Assembly: GCA_018857735.1 (NCBI GenBank)
Contig: JABMCL010000155.1
Location: 425,591 to 489,590, forward strand
Source of the DNA: Alviniconcha marisindica
Taxonomy: Eukaryota; Mollusca; Gastropoda; Provannidae
DNA length: 64,000 nt
Reading direction: 5' to 3'
The position numbers and the translations under genes were made by a program. Under the pieces are notes generated by a model that had not been told where the DNA came from, did no database searches, and saw only the letters and a program-made list of their open reading frames with translations. Position 1 is the stretch's first letter; each line of letters begins with the position of its first letter. Of the stretch, positions 1 to 12,200 are shown piece after piece.

Positions 1-1760
1 GTGGGACTAACTTGCTATGTGCTGCATAGTTATGTGGGGACTAACTTGCTATGTGCTGCAGTATGTAGTATGTGGGGGACTAACTTGCTATGTGCTGCAT
101 AGTTATGTGGGGACTAACTGCATGTGCTGCATAGTTATGTGGAGACTAACTTGCTATGTCCTGCATAGTTATGTGGGGACTAACTTGCTATGTGCTGCAT
201 AGTTATGTGGGGACTAACTTTCTATGCTGCATATTATGTGGGACAACTTGCTATGTGCTGCATAGTTATGTGGGACTAACTTGCTATGTGCTGCATAGTT
301 ATGTGGGGACTAACTTGCTATGTGCTGCATAGTTATGTGGGGACTAACTTGCTATGTGCTGCATAGTTATGTAGTTATGTGGGGACTAACTTGCTATGTG
401 CTGCATTGTTATGGGGGGACTAACCTGCTATGTGCTGCATAGTTATGTGGGGACTAACTTGCTATGTGCTGCACAGTTATGTGGGGACTAACTTGCTATG
501 TGCTGCATACTATGTAGTTATGTGGGGACTAACTTGCTATGTGCTGCATAGTTATGTGAGGACTAACTTTCTATGTGCTGCATAGTTATGTGAGGACTAA
601 CTTGCTATGTGCTGCATAGTTATGTGGGGACTAACTTGCTATGTGCTGCATAGTTATGTGGGGACTAACTTGCTATGTGCTGCATAGTTATGTGGGGACT
701 AACTTGCTATGTGCTGCATAGTTATGTGGGGACTAACTTGCTATGTGCTGCATTAGTATATGTGGGACTAACTTGCATGTGCTGCATAGTTATGTGGGGA
801 CTAACTTGCTATGTGCTGCATAGTTATGTAGTTGTGGGACTAACTTGCTATGTGCTGCATAGTTATGTGGGGACTAACTTGCTATGTGCTGCATAGTTAT
901 GTGGGACTAACTTGCTAGTGCTGCATAGTTATGTGGGGACTAACTGCTATGTGCTGCATAGTTATGTGGGACTAACTTGCTATGTGCTGCATAGTTATGT
1001 GGGGACTAACTTGCTATGTGCTGCATAGTTATGTAGTTGTGGGGACTAACTTGCTATGTGCTGCATAGTTATGTGGGGACTAACTTGCTATGTGCTGCAT
1101 AGTTATGTGGGGACTAACTTGCTATGTGCTGCATAGTTATGTGGGACTATGCAGTGCTGATATTATGTGGGACTAACTTGCTATGTGCTGCATAGTTATG
1201 TGGGGACTAACTGCTATGTGCTGCATAGTTATGTGGGGACTAACTTGCTATGTGCTGCATATGTTATGTGGGGACTAACTTGCTATGTGCTGCATAGTTA
1301 TGTGGGGACTAACTTGCTATGTGCTGCATAGTTATGTGGGACTAACTGCTATGTGCTGCATAGTTATGTGGGGACTAACTTGCTATGTGCTGCATAGTTA
1401 TGTGGGGACTAACTTGCTATGTGCTGCATAGTTATGTGGGGACTAACTGTATTGCGATGTTATGTGGCTAACTTCTATGTGCTGCATAGTTATGTGGGAC
1501 TAACTTGCTATGTGCTGCATAGTTAGTGGACTAACTTGTATGTGCTGCATAGTATGTGGGGACTAACTTCTATGTGCTGCATAGTTATGTGGGACTATCT
1601 ATGGCTCATAGTTATGTGGGGACACTGAATATGCTATGTGTTGCGCATTAGCTACTGCATGTGCTGCAAGTAGTGGAGGTAACTGCAGGCGCATAGTATG
1701 TGAGGTACACGCCACTAGTATGTGGGACTACTTGCTATGTCCTGCATAGTTATGTGGGGA
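1..1760. repeat. 34-bp tandem satellite, about 50 copies, continues off the left edge
   Basis: The unit contains ggggactaacttgctatgtg followed by ctgcatagttat, 34 bp in all. Most copies are near-identical between about 1 and 1440; they break up with deletions from 1440 to 1760. It lies in the DHX34 intron after exon 11. Frames read through it are repeat artefacts. Confidence 0.95.
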
Positions 1761-1796
1761 CACTAACTTCAGCCATGATAAGCTCTTTGCACGAAA

Positions 1797-1978
1797 GCAC
1801 CCACCCTCCAGAAATGGAGGTCACTGCCACCCTCCAGAAATGGAGGTCACACCCACCCTCCAGAAATGGAGTCGCACCCACCCTCCAGAAATGGAGGTCA
1901 CACCCACCCTCCAGAAATGGAGGTCGCACCCACCCTCCAGAAATGGAGGTCACACCCACCCTCCAGAAATGGAGGTCG
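1797..1978. repeat. 26-bp minisatellite, 7 copies
   Basis: Unit contains cccaccctccagaaatggag. Alternating gtcaca/gtcgca variants suggest a higher-order dimer. Next to the 34-bp array; same intron. The rest of 1980-2330 shows nothing recognisable apart from a poly-G tract at about 2278-2293. Confidence 0.9.
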
Positions 1979-2333
1979 ATCTTTCAAAGCACATACGCAC
2001 ACAAGTAGCGGACTTCCTCAAAGTACTGACAAGAAGCAGCCTGGCCAATGGCAATGCAGATTTTGCTTAAAGTTTGAGGCCTTACACACAGTCACAATGT
2101 TGAAGTTCAGTATTCAGCAGTTCCACAGTACAGGTTTTAGTGTAAATAATCAATACTTGTTTTAATCGTTCGTTAGAGTGAATCAGTTGTCCTGCAGCAC
2201 AAATCACACACTTCCATACAAATACATTAGAGAATAAATGTTTTGTATCGCAGTATGAAATCTAATAAAGGGGAAGGTGGGGGGGGGGGGGGGTGCTCTT
2301 TCTTGTCCATGTGCCAGGAGAAAAGCAACCGAC

Positions 2334-2444
2334 CTTCAGCAGATCCCTGAACTGACGTTTCAGTTTGGTCATCTCGTAGAAACGCTGCTCCTCCAGACAT
2401 CGGCGCTTGCACCACTTCTTGGTGCCACGCCCCTCTGCTTTCAC
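2334..2444 (-). CDS. DHX34: DHX34 exon 11 (last exon in window)
   Basis: 37 codons starting [20 protein letters not shown] and running to RDLLK, matching DHX34 just before its OB-fold region. Acceptor ctttggtcag, donor gtcggt (weaker). No later coding exon can be seen between 2333 and 1, so the remaining exons should lie beyond the left edge. Confidence 0.88.
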
Positions 2445-5400
2445 CTGACCAAAGACACAGACATACGTCAGACACACTACCTCATGCCATACGTAAGTAA
2501 GTAAGTAAACATGGTGCTTAACATCCACAGAAACCATGGCTTATTAGGGACGGGTATACCATACTGCCAACCTCTTTCACATATACCATCCCAATCTACA
2601 TTTCTGTTGTCAGTTCAGGTAACGAAGCATCAGTCACGCCACCATCCCAATCTACCTTTCTGTTGTCCTTACCTGCAGTATCAGTCACACCATCGTCCCA
2701 ATCTACCTTTCTGTTGTCCTTACCTGAAGCATCAGTCACACCACCATCCCAATCTACCTTTCTGTTGTCCTTACCTGAAGCATCAGTGAACCACAGCTAC
2801 CACAAAAACCTGGACACTGTTGTCCTTACCTGAAGCATCAGTGAACAGCTACCACAAAAACCTGGACAGTCACACCATCATCCCAATTTACCTTTCTGTT
2901 GTCCTTACCTGAAGCATCAGTCACACCACCATCCCAATCTACCTTTCTGTTGTCCTTACCTGAGGCATCAGTGAACTGCTAACCACAGAAACCTGGACAG
3001 TCCTACCTGAGGCATCAGTGAACTGCTAACCACAGAAACCTGGACAGTCCTTACCTGAAGCATCAGTGAACCACTGTAACCTCATGAACCTGGACAGTCA
3101 CACCATCATCCCATCCCACCTTTCTGTTCCCCATACCTGAAGCACCAATGATCCACTGTAGCCACAGAAAAACTGAGAAACCTGGATATGTACTCCACCA
3201 TCCCAGCCCACCTTCCTGCTACCCTTACCTGAAGCATGGGTGATCCACTGTAGCCACAGAAACCTGGAAAGTCACTTCACCATCCCAGCCCACCTTCCTG
3301 CTTCCCTTACCTGAAGCATGGGTGATCCACTGTAGCCACAGAAACCTGGACAGTCACTTCACCATCCCAGCCCACCTTCCTGCTTCCCTTACCTGAAGCA
3401 TGGGTGATCCACTGTAGCCACAGAAACCTGGACAGTCACTTCACCATCCCAGCCCACCTTCCTGCTTCCCTTACCTGAAGCATGGGTGATCCACTGTAGC
3501 CACAGAAACCTGGACAGTCACTTCACCATCTCAGCCCACCTGTCTGTTACCTGTACCTACTCCACCATTCCAACCCACCTTCCTGCAACCCTTACCTGAA
3601 GCATGGTCGGTCCACTGTAACCACAGAAAGTTGGTTATTCACTGATCCACAAATGAAGGCAGCAGATCAGCGCACAAGGCGCGCCATTTGTTATCCTTGC
3701 CACGCTTGTCCGTCAGACCAACACATGTATTCATGCTGCGCAGCACATATTCAGCTAGCTACAGAGGCACAGCACAGCATTGTGACTACAAACACAGACA
3801 ACAAAACACATGCAACAACACAAAGGGGACATGCGATAACAAAATCCTTGGTGCAGCACAGGAAGCATTCTCAGCAGGTCAGTTTTGCGTTACAAATGCT
3901 GCACCGCTCTTACAGCGTCATTTGATGAAAACAATGGTGTACTTTTCTTACAATGCTGTTGATGAAAATAACATTGTACTACTGTTACACTATCATGTGA
4001 TGAAAACAATATTGCACTTATCTTACAATATCCCTTGATCGAAACAGTATCACGTTGTTCTTACGATACCCCTGGATGAAAACAACATTGCGCTGGTCCT
4101 ACAACGTCATCTGATGGAAACATGACTGCACTGTTCTCATGATACCCTTGAATGGCAGTTATATTTTAATTTTAGTCCTTTGTCCCTTGCAGGAAATTTG
4201 GGTCACCTTACCGTGTAAGGTGGGGATAGCTCAGTGGTTAGAGCGCCGGACTCGTGATCGAAAGGTCGCGGGTTCGAATCCCTGCAGGAGCGGCGGGAGA
4301 ATTTTCTTCTCCAGGGTCAACTTTCTGTGCTGACTCTTATTTCGGTATCCGTTCCACCCCCGGTTACCGCAGTAGCACGTAAAAGACCCCGGTCATTCTG
4401 CCAAAAGTGCAGGTGGCAGGTTACAGCTAAACACGCATACACCTTACGTATGTGGCTTTGCATGAAGTGACATGGTGCATGGTTGTATGGTGTACACAGA
4501 ACACGCCGAGATGGCAGCAGTTTCATGTGACACCAGCCATGCCAGCGCTGTAAGTACGCCACTTCGGTGGATATTCAAAAATGCGCTATAAAAAGCTATT
4601 CACTCATGTAGAATCACATGCGAGCGCAGTGAGTCTGCTCGAAAGCGGAGAACAGCGCTATATAAAAGCGATCAATAATAATAAGACACAGCAGCCACAG
4701 GAGCAGTGCTACCCATTCCTATCAATGAGTGAGGTATTTTCCTGTGTCCAAGCAATGGTACGGCTGCCAGTGTTTGGGATTTTTAATGTGCGCACAGATG
4801 CTGATCCATGCGATTGTACAAGGGGGCTGCACGGACACCCTATGAGAGTCTGCACTGGAAGCTGACTCTGGGAGAAAAGTCCCTTGCTGCACCAGGGACT
4901 TGAACCTGCCTTAGTATTGCGCCTGGCTTTTTAGTTAGACACTCTACCAACTGAGCTATCCCTGCCCCGTTCTTCCCATGCCCTTTGGCAGAAAGAAACA
5001 CGAACTGACCTGAATCCACTCATCAAAGGCGTTGAGCAAGGTCAGTGGGTCTCCATGCTCAGACTCCAGGGACTTGCGTGCTGCCTGAAACCATGGCATA
5101 ACCAACATTGGTCAGTGTGATGTCATTACACACACAGTCACATCAAAACTGAGGAACATGATAATACTGAAATAAACGACGGTATGAGCTCAAGAACAAA
5201 TCTTCTGAAATAACCAACATTGCTCAGTGTGATGCCATTCTGGACATAGTCACATCAAAAATGAAGAACATGTTAATACTGAAATAAATCAAGGTATGTG
5301 CTCAAGAACAAATCTTCCCTGTTTTACCATCAGCTGGATGAAACAAAATTGCATGCAGGCAAAATTAAAAAAACTAAAAGCACAACAAAAACACTAATAA

Positions 5401-6140
5401 CTTTGACTTAAAAAAAACACCAAAAAAAAACTTTGACTGGCTCCGATCATGTTTAGAACATAAAAGATTCCAATCAACAATATGCAGCAGAGATGTTAAC
5501 CCCTTCACTGCCCCAGCCAGTAAAATTTCCGGGCTGAAAGATGCATGGACCCGCCTGCAAGCAATGTATTTTCCGGTCCTATTACTCTGCTACTGTCAAT
5601 GCTATGCGTTATTGATGAAACTCATTTCACATGCCAGTGCCAAAAGGAAAAAGAAACGGCTTAAGAGTATCCAGTTTTGCACTTTTAACAGTTGTTTTTA
5701 AGTAACACCATGGCAGTGAAGGGGTTAAAAACAAATAAACACAATCACAGCAGCAGCACTCCCAACTCAAGTCCTGCCATTGTAAGAGAACTTGCTGAGC
5801 TGTAATGGATTATTACCAAAGAAAGTTTAAATATCAGAACGACTGCCCCCAAAAGCCCAAGAGCCCTGTCCTCACTTACGATGGCATCCTGGTCTATGTG
5901 GGCCTTGCCGGTGAACGGGGACTGAACACTCATGGCCGCCGCAATGGACAACACCGGATCTATCATCTGGAGTGATCAAAGCACAGTGTTAAATGCATTC
6001 TTCTTCTTCTCTTCACACTGCATTTTGAAAATGAAGAGCTTCACACTAAAAAATAAATACGAGTCAATGATGTGTTGAAGTGTTGATGAGAGAGAAAGAC
6101 ACAGACAGAAAAAGGGACAAAGAGGTATAGAGGGATGGAG

Positions 6141-6215
<75 letters not shown>

Positions 6216-9200
6216 TGAGAGTGAGAGTGAGAGAGACAGACAGAGACACAGAGAGAGTGAGAGAGACAGACAGAGACTAAGACAGAGAGACAGATATACA
6301 GGAAGAAAGACAGAGGTGTGAGAGAAAGAGAGAGAGAGAAGAGAGACCGTCTTTCACTGAACAAGAAACATCTGCTCTTGAATACCTGTACAGAAGCATA
6401 GTCATGTGCAGAGAAAAATCACTCTGATCAGTTACAATAATGTCTCCAGAATAGCTTCACACAGCAGACATTCGTAAGCACTCAAACACCCGGTCAGTTA
6501 AAACTGCGAGAGGGAGAGCTAAACAAGTCCATTTTCAAACAAAAGGGACACTCAAGGAGAAACTGACATGAAAGATGGAGCCCATGATAAGCATCTTGCC
6601 GATGACGACATCCACTGGCAACATAGATAACATCTGACCAATCGGAGTTAGCGTCTCATCAGCAGCTAAGGCACCCTGAAAACAGCCAAAGGGTACACTC
6701 AAAAATAAACAAATACAGGGAAGCACATGGCAAAGGGGTCTGTCATACATAAGACTGATCATAAAAGTTACAGAGAAACCAAAGGGGTCTGTCATACATA
6801 AGACTGATCATAAAAGTTACAGAGGAACCAAAGGGGTCTGTCATACATAAGACTGATCATAAAAGTTACAGAGGAACCAAAGGGGTCTGTCATACATAAG
6901 ACTGATCATAAAAGTTACAGAGGAACCAAAGGGGTCTGTCATACATAAGACTGATCATAAAAGTTACAGAGGAACCAAAGGGGTCTGTCATACATAAGAC
7001 TGATCATAAAAGTTACAGAGGAACCAAAGGGGTCTGTCATACATAAGACTGATCATAAAAGATACAGAGGAACCAAAGGGATCTACAATACAAAAGACTG
7101 ATCATAAAAGTTACAGAGGAACCAAAGGGATCTACAATACAAAAGGCTGATCATAAAAGATACAGAGGAACCAAAGGGATCTACAATACAAAAGATTCAT
7201 CATAAAGGTTACAGAGGAATATGGGGTCTGCCACATACAAGTCTGATTAGAAATGTTAAAGAGGAACCAAAGGGGTTTGCAATACATAAGGTTGATCATG
7301 AAAGTTGCAGAGGGGCCAAACAGTTCTACAAAACATAAGATTATTTTAAAAGTTACAGAGGAATATGGGGTCTGTAATACCTAGGACTGAGCATAAAAGT
7401 TACAGAGGAACCAAAGCGGTCTGCAATACATAAGTTTGATCATAACAGTTACAGAGGAACCAAAGCGGTCTGCAATACATAAGATTGATCATAACAGTTA
7501 CAGAGGAACCAAAGCGGTCTGCAATACATAAGATTGATCATAAAAGTTACAGAGGAACCAAAGTGAAGACAAGTTGACCTGAGAAGATCTAACAAGGGAA
7601 GTAATTAGCACTCGAAAGACAGCACACAAAGACAACAACAAAGACCGAGTCCCCTACAGTAACTCTCACCTGGCACGCGACTAAATACCAGGCACATAAA
7701 CTCCACCAGAGGTACATCCTCTTCATGTACCTTACTCGATGTGCTTTGATTTTGATTAGGTGTGTATAATGCGCCATTGCTTAGCTTCCAATCCTGTTAG
7801 ATGTGATCTTGTTTTATACGTAGATAGTGAGATAGCCATTATTCTGTCGCTTTCCATTATTCGTTAATATGTTTTTGTGATTCTCTCTCTCTCTCCCTCT
7901 CTCTCTCTCTCCTAAAAAAATGTTTTGAATTGGTCTTACTTTGCCTTATTTTTGCTCTGTTCGTATGATGTGATGTTTTAGACAGAAATTAGTTTTGTTT
8001 TGTTTTTAAGTCGTTTTTTCTCTAGCGTATTTAACGGAATTCTTGTTTGATGTATTGAGTGTTGCTGTGTTTGTCATCAGGGACAGATTTGTAAAAAAGC
8101 CGACACCTGCTTAAATCTTTATCCCTGTGTAATAAAGTATTATCTTATCTTACTCGCATGCCAGGTGTGAGTTACCATAGACGACTTAGGTCTTTGTTGC
8201 TGTGTTTGTGTGACGTCTTTCCAGCACTAATTAACTCCCTTGTGGGTTGATTCTGCACAAGCGCCCTGGGCTTCATTCTGTTACAGGCCGATGGGCCATA
8301 ACGGCACTTGGCAGCATTGTTCATGATGTCGCTGACACCAACAGCTGGGCAAAAATGGCAGCACTATATGGTTGTGCTTTCACGACATTTATATGTTGAC
8401 TAGATGCTGAGAGAATAGCTGCTGTGTGTGTTTTTCATTCCACTCCTATCAACAGGCCCCATGATGCCGCTTTGCTTCGGTGCCTCTTGAAGACCACAGT
8501 GCTGTGTCAGTTTTTCTTTCATATTACACAGGTGTGCAAGGATGCAAGTCAGTTCTAAGACCCAGCCACCCTCACATGTTGGTCATATCAGGGTGAAGTC
8601 CAACCTGATGGTACCAAGGGTGTGCTGACTCACGTTCAGCTGATGGACAGAGACTTGCTGAAACCAAAAGTGTTTACTCTTGTCCCATTACAGCTCAAGT
8701 TTAAGATCGTATATATGTGCTTGGAAAAGCCTATATATGCGTTCCATCTCATCTCTCAGCAGTTTCCTTAGCGTTGCCTTTCAAATGGTAGTTCTGCAGT
8801 AAGAGATCAAATAAATGCAAGCGTAATCACTGACAAATGATATAATATCATCCATCCATTCAATGTGCACAGTGAGTCTGCTTGAGAGCGGAGAACAGTG
8901 CTATGTAAAAGCGATCAAGAACAAGTGATCCAACATAATGCAAATGAGTTGAATTAAGGTGGTGAGAACAAACACTCAACCCACCTGCTCCTTCAGATGC
9001 CTGACCGAGTTCTCAATGGTCGACATGTCTGGGGGCTCAATGAAGGGAAACCTACCACACAAAAAACAGAAGAAAAAAAAGAAAAAAAAGGCACCACTCA
9101 ATTATGTACAGTCAAGGACAGAAACAATTAATACAAGTCAGAGAAGAGAAAAATGGGCTTTTAATTCATGTAATAATAATGTACATTTATCATGGGCTCA

Positions 9201-12200
9201 TCAGAGCCCTGAGCACTTACATGATACATATTAACCTAAATACAACATTCTATACACATGTAGAACACAGTCCTACCAGAACATATATATGTATGATATA
9301 TAGTTATTGGCGCCAGAATAATTGACATGTTGATTGTGGGCCCTTAAACGAAAGAAGATATGTAAGCAAATGCATACTACAAAGAAGGTAAAAATATACA
9401 CAGATCAACAACCCACTTACACTCTGAAACAACTGATGTTGATTTTCATGCTGAGAGCCTGTTGAATATAGGCATGCTGAAGTATAGGCTATTGTGTATC
9501 ATTACGGTGAATTCAACATTCTGTGGTTCATCTCGCAGTTTATACGCAGAAATTCTTGAATACTCACTGATGAACTGACATCAAAATGCTTCTACCAAAT
9601 CAAAACAAGTGAAAATGAATAAGGAAATGTGCAAATTGTTGACTGTTTTGACCTCAATGCGTTTGCTGTGACTGTGTTTGTCACTAACAGTGAGCCAGCT
9701 TTCTACTTGTGATTTTGTGACTTGAGTTTTGACAGGATATGACTTTTCATGGTTGACTGGGTGTTCATGTCTCAGTGAATCATGACCTGACTTGAATGTG
9801 ATTTGAGACATGAGAGGAATTTTGCATGTCTTGAACCATGAACTTGTGAGGGTGTGTCCACCCTGACAGCACCTCACACAGTGACAGGACATAAAACTTA
9901 TGAGGGTGTGTGTCCACCCTGACATGACCTCATGCAGTGATAAAACTTATGAGGGTGTGTATCCACCCTGACATGACCTCACGCACTGACAGGACACACA
10001 ACTTATGAGGGTGTGTGTCCACCCTGACAGCACCTCACACAGTGACAAGACACACAACTTGTGAGGGTGTGTGTCCACCCTGACAGCACCTCACACAGTG
10101 ACAAGACACACAAATTGTGAGGGTGTGTGTCCACCCTGACAGCACCTCACACAGTGACAGGACACACAACTTGTGAGGGTGTGTGTCCACCCTGACAGCA
10201 CTTCACACAGTGACAGGACACACAACTTGTGAGGGTGTGTGTCCACCCTGACATGACCTCATGCAGTGATACAACTTATGAGGGGGTGTGTCCACCCTGA
10301 CATGACCTCATGCTGTGACAGGACACAAAACTTATGAGGGTGTGTGTCCACCCTGACAGCACCTCATGCAGTGATAAAACTTATGAGGGTGTGTCCACCC
10401 TGACAGGACCCCACACTGTGACAGGACATAAATCCCAGTTGCTGACGAACTAAATCCACACACATGACGACACCTGACGCGCTCCTACCTGCGGACATTG
10501 GGCAGCCCCATGGAGATCAGTTGCAGCACAAGAGAGTCCAGTGGAACGCGCTGGATCTCTGGCGTTGTGTACGCCTGGAACTCATCATAATCCGATTCCG
10601 CGTACAGACGGAAGCACACTCCAGGCCCCGTACGACCTGCACGACCTTTGCGCTGCTCAGAACTAGCTCGGCTGATCCAGAACTCCTTCAGTTTCTGCAT
10701 CTTGTATTTGGGGTCAAAACTCATCTCTTTGACCTGAAAACACATAAGAAATAGTACATGTAATAATTTGCTTTAATCTTAAAACAAACACACACCCAAA
10801 CAAAACAAAAGCCAGAAGAGTTTAACCATCAATAACAAAATCTGAAACGGAAAGAGGCCAAGAGCGTCTGTGCAGAATCAACAAACAAGGGAGTTAGTTA
10901 GCGACTTAAAGACATCACATACAAAACACAACAACAAAGACTCCTATGGTAACTCACACCCAGCACGTGAGTAAATACATGATGCACCTCTGGTGGAGTT
11001 TATGTGCCTTGTATTTACATGCATGCCGGGTGAAAGTTACTGTAGGCAAATCTGGTCGTTATTGTTGTGTTTATGGGTGACGTCTTTCAAGCTTTAATTA
11101 ACTCCCCTGCTTGTTGATTCCGTCAATAATAAATTCATGTGTTTGGACTCAACAGGATCCAAACAGGATTAATAACATAAAGTTCCCAACTTTAAGACTT
11201 TTCCCAGACCAACTTACAGCTCAGTTAATTACACAATTTGAACACTCAAGGTGTAGGTTTAATCAATTTTGTATTTTCCTTTGAACACTTAAGGTTTATG
11301 TTAAATAAAAACTCAGTTAAATACACAATATAAACACTCAAGGTCTATGTTAAATACATTTTGTATTTTCTTTTGAACACTTAAGGTTTATGTTAAATAA
11401 ATTGTACATTTTCCCTTGAACACTCAAGGTTTATGTTAAATTATATATTTTCCTTTGAACACTCGAGGTTTACATTAAAAAAACTGTATATTTTCCTTTG
11501 AACACTCAAGGTTTATGTTAAATATAATCATATATTTTCCTTTTATCATCCACTGTGTGGCCTCCAAGTTTTTCTTCTTTTTTTGAGACCCCCCCCCCCC
11601 CCCCCCCCCCCCACCCCCCCCCCCCCCCCCATCAATCCCTCTTCTGCAGATTATCTGACCATTATCAACGTCATGAAATTCCCAAGCCTTGCCAAGTCTC
11701 CTAAACTTTCCAGGCCCTTCAGTTTTTCTGGAACTTTCACAAATGCCTAAAGACTTTATGCAGACTGCATCAAGGACAAACCTGTAACAGTCATAGCAGT
11801 CACTAACTGTTGACCATACTTGATTAGTCTATATACAAAAATACACCCAAATAAAAAATGTGCCCACCTTGCCAGAGTCGACAACAAATCTGACACCATC
11901 AATGGTGACGGACGTTTCGGCAATGTTGGTGGAGACGATGCACTTCCTGACGCCCTCTGGTGGATAGTCAAAGACTTTTTCCTGCTCCTCCACTGACAGC
12001 GCGCTGTGTAATGGCAGAACGATCCACCGCTTCATCTGACAAAACAAAGGGGCTAATACTATGTGATATTACAACACATTCGCTAATACCACGTGATGTA
12101 ACAGCACAGTGGCTAGTACTATGTGATATAACAGCACATAGATTGATATTATGTGATATAACAGCACAGTGATTATTAATATTGTGTGATGTTACAACAC

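Noticed and set aside
1..1760. CRISPR array
   Set aside because: The 34-bp units are directly abutting with no unique spacers, and the context is a eukaryotic intron.
4221..4290. tRNA gene (A and B boxes present)
   Set aside because: The head continues into a SINE body and tail repeated elsewhere, and no acceptor stem pairs across it.
4886..4968. Minus-strand tRNA gene
   Set aside because: Same reason; the body matches the fragment at 12740-13015, so it is a SINE head.
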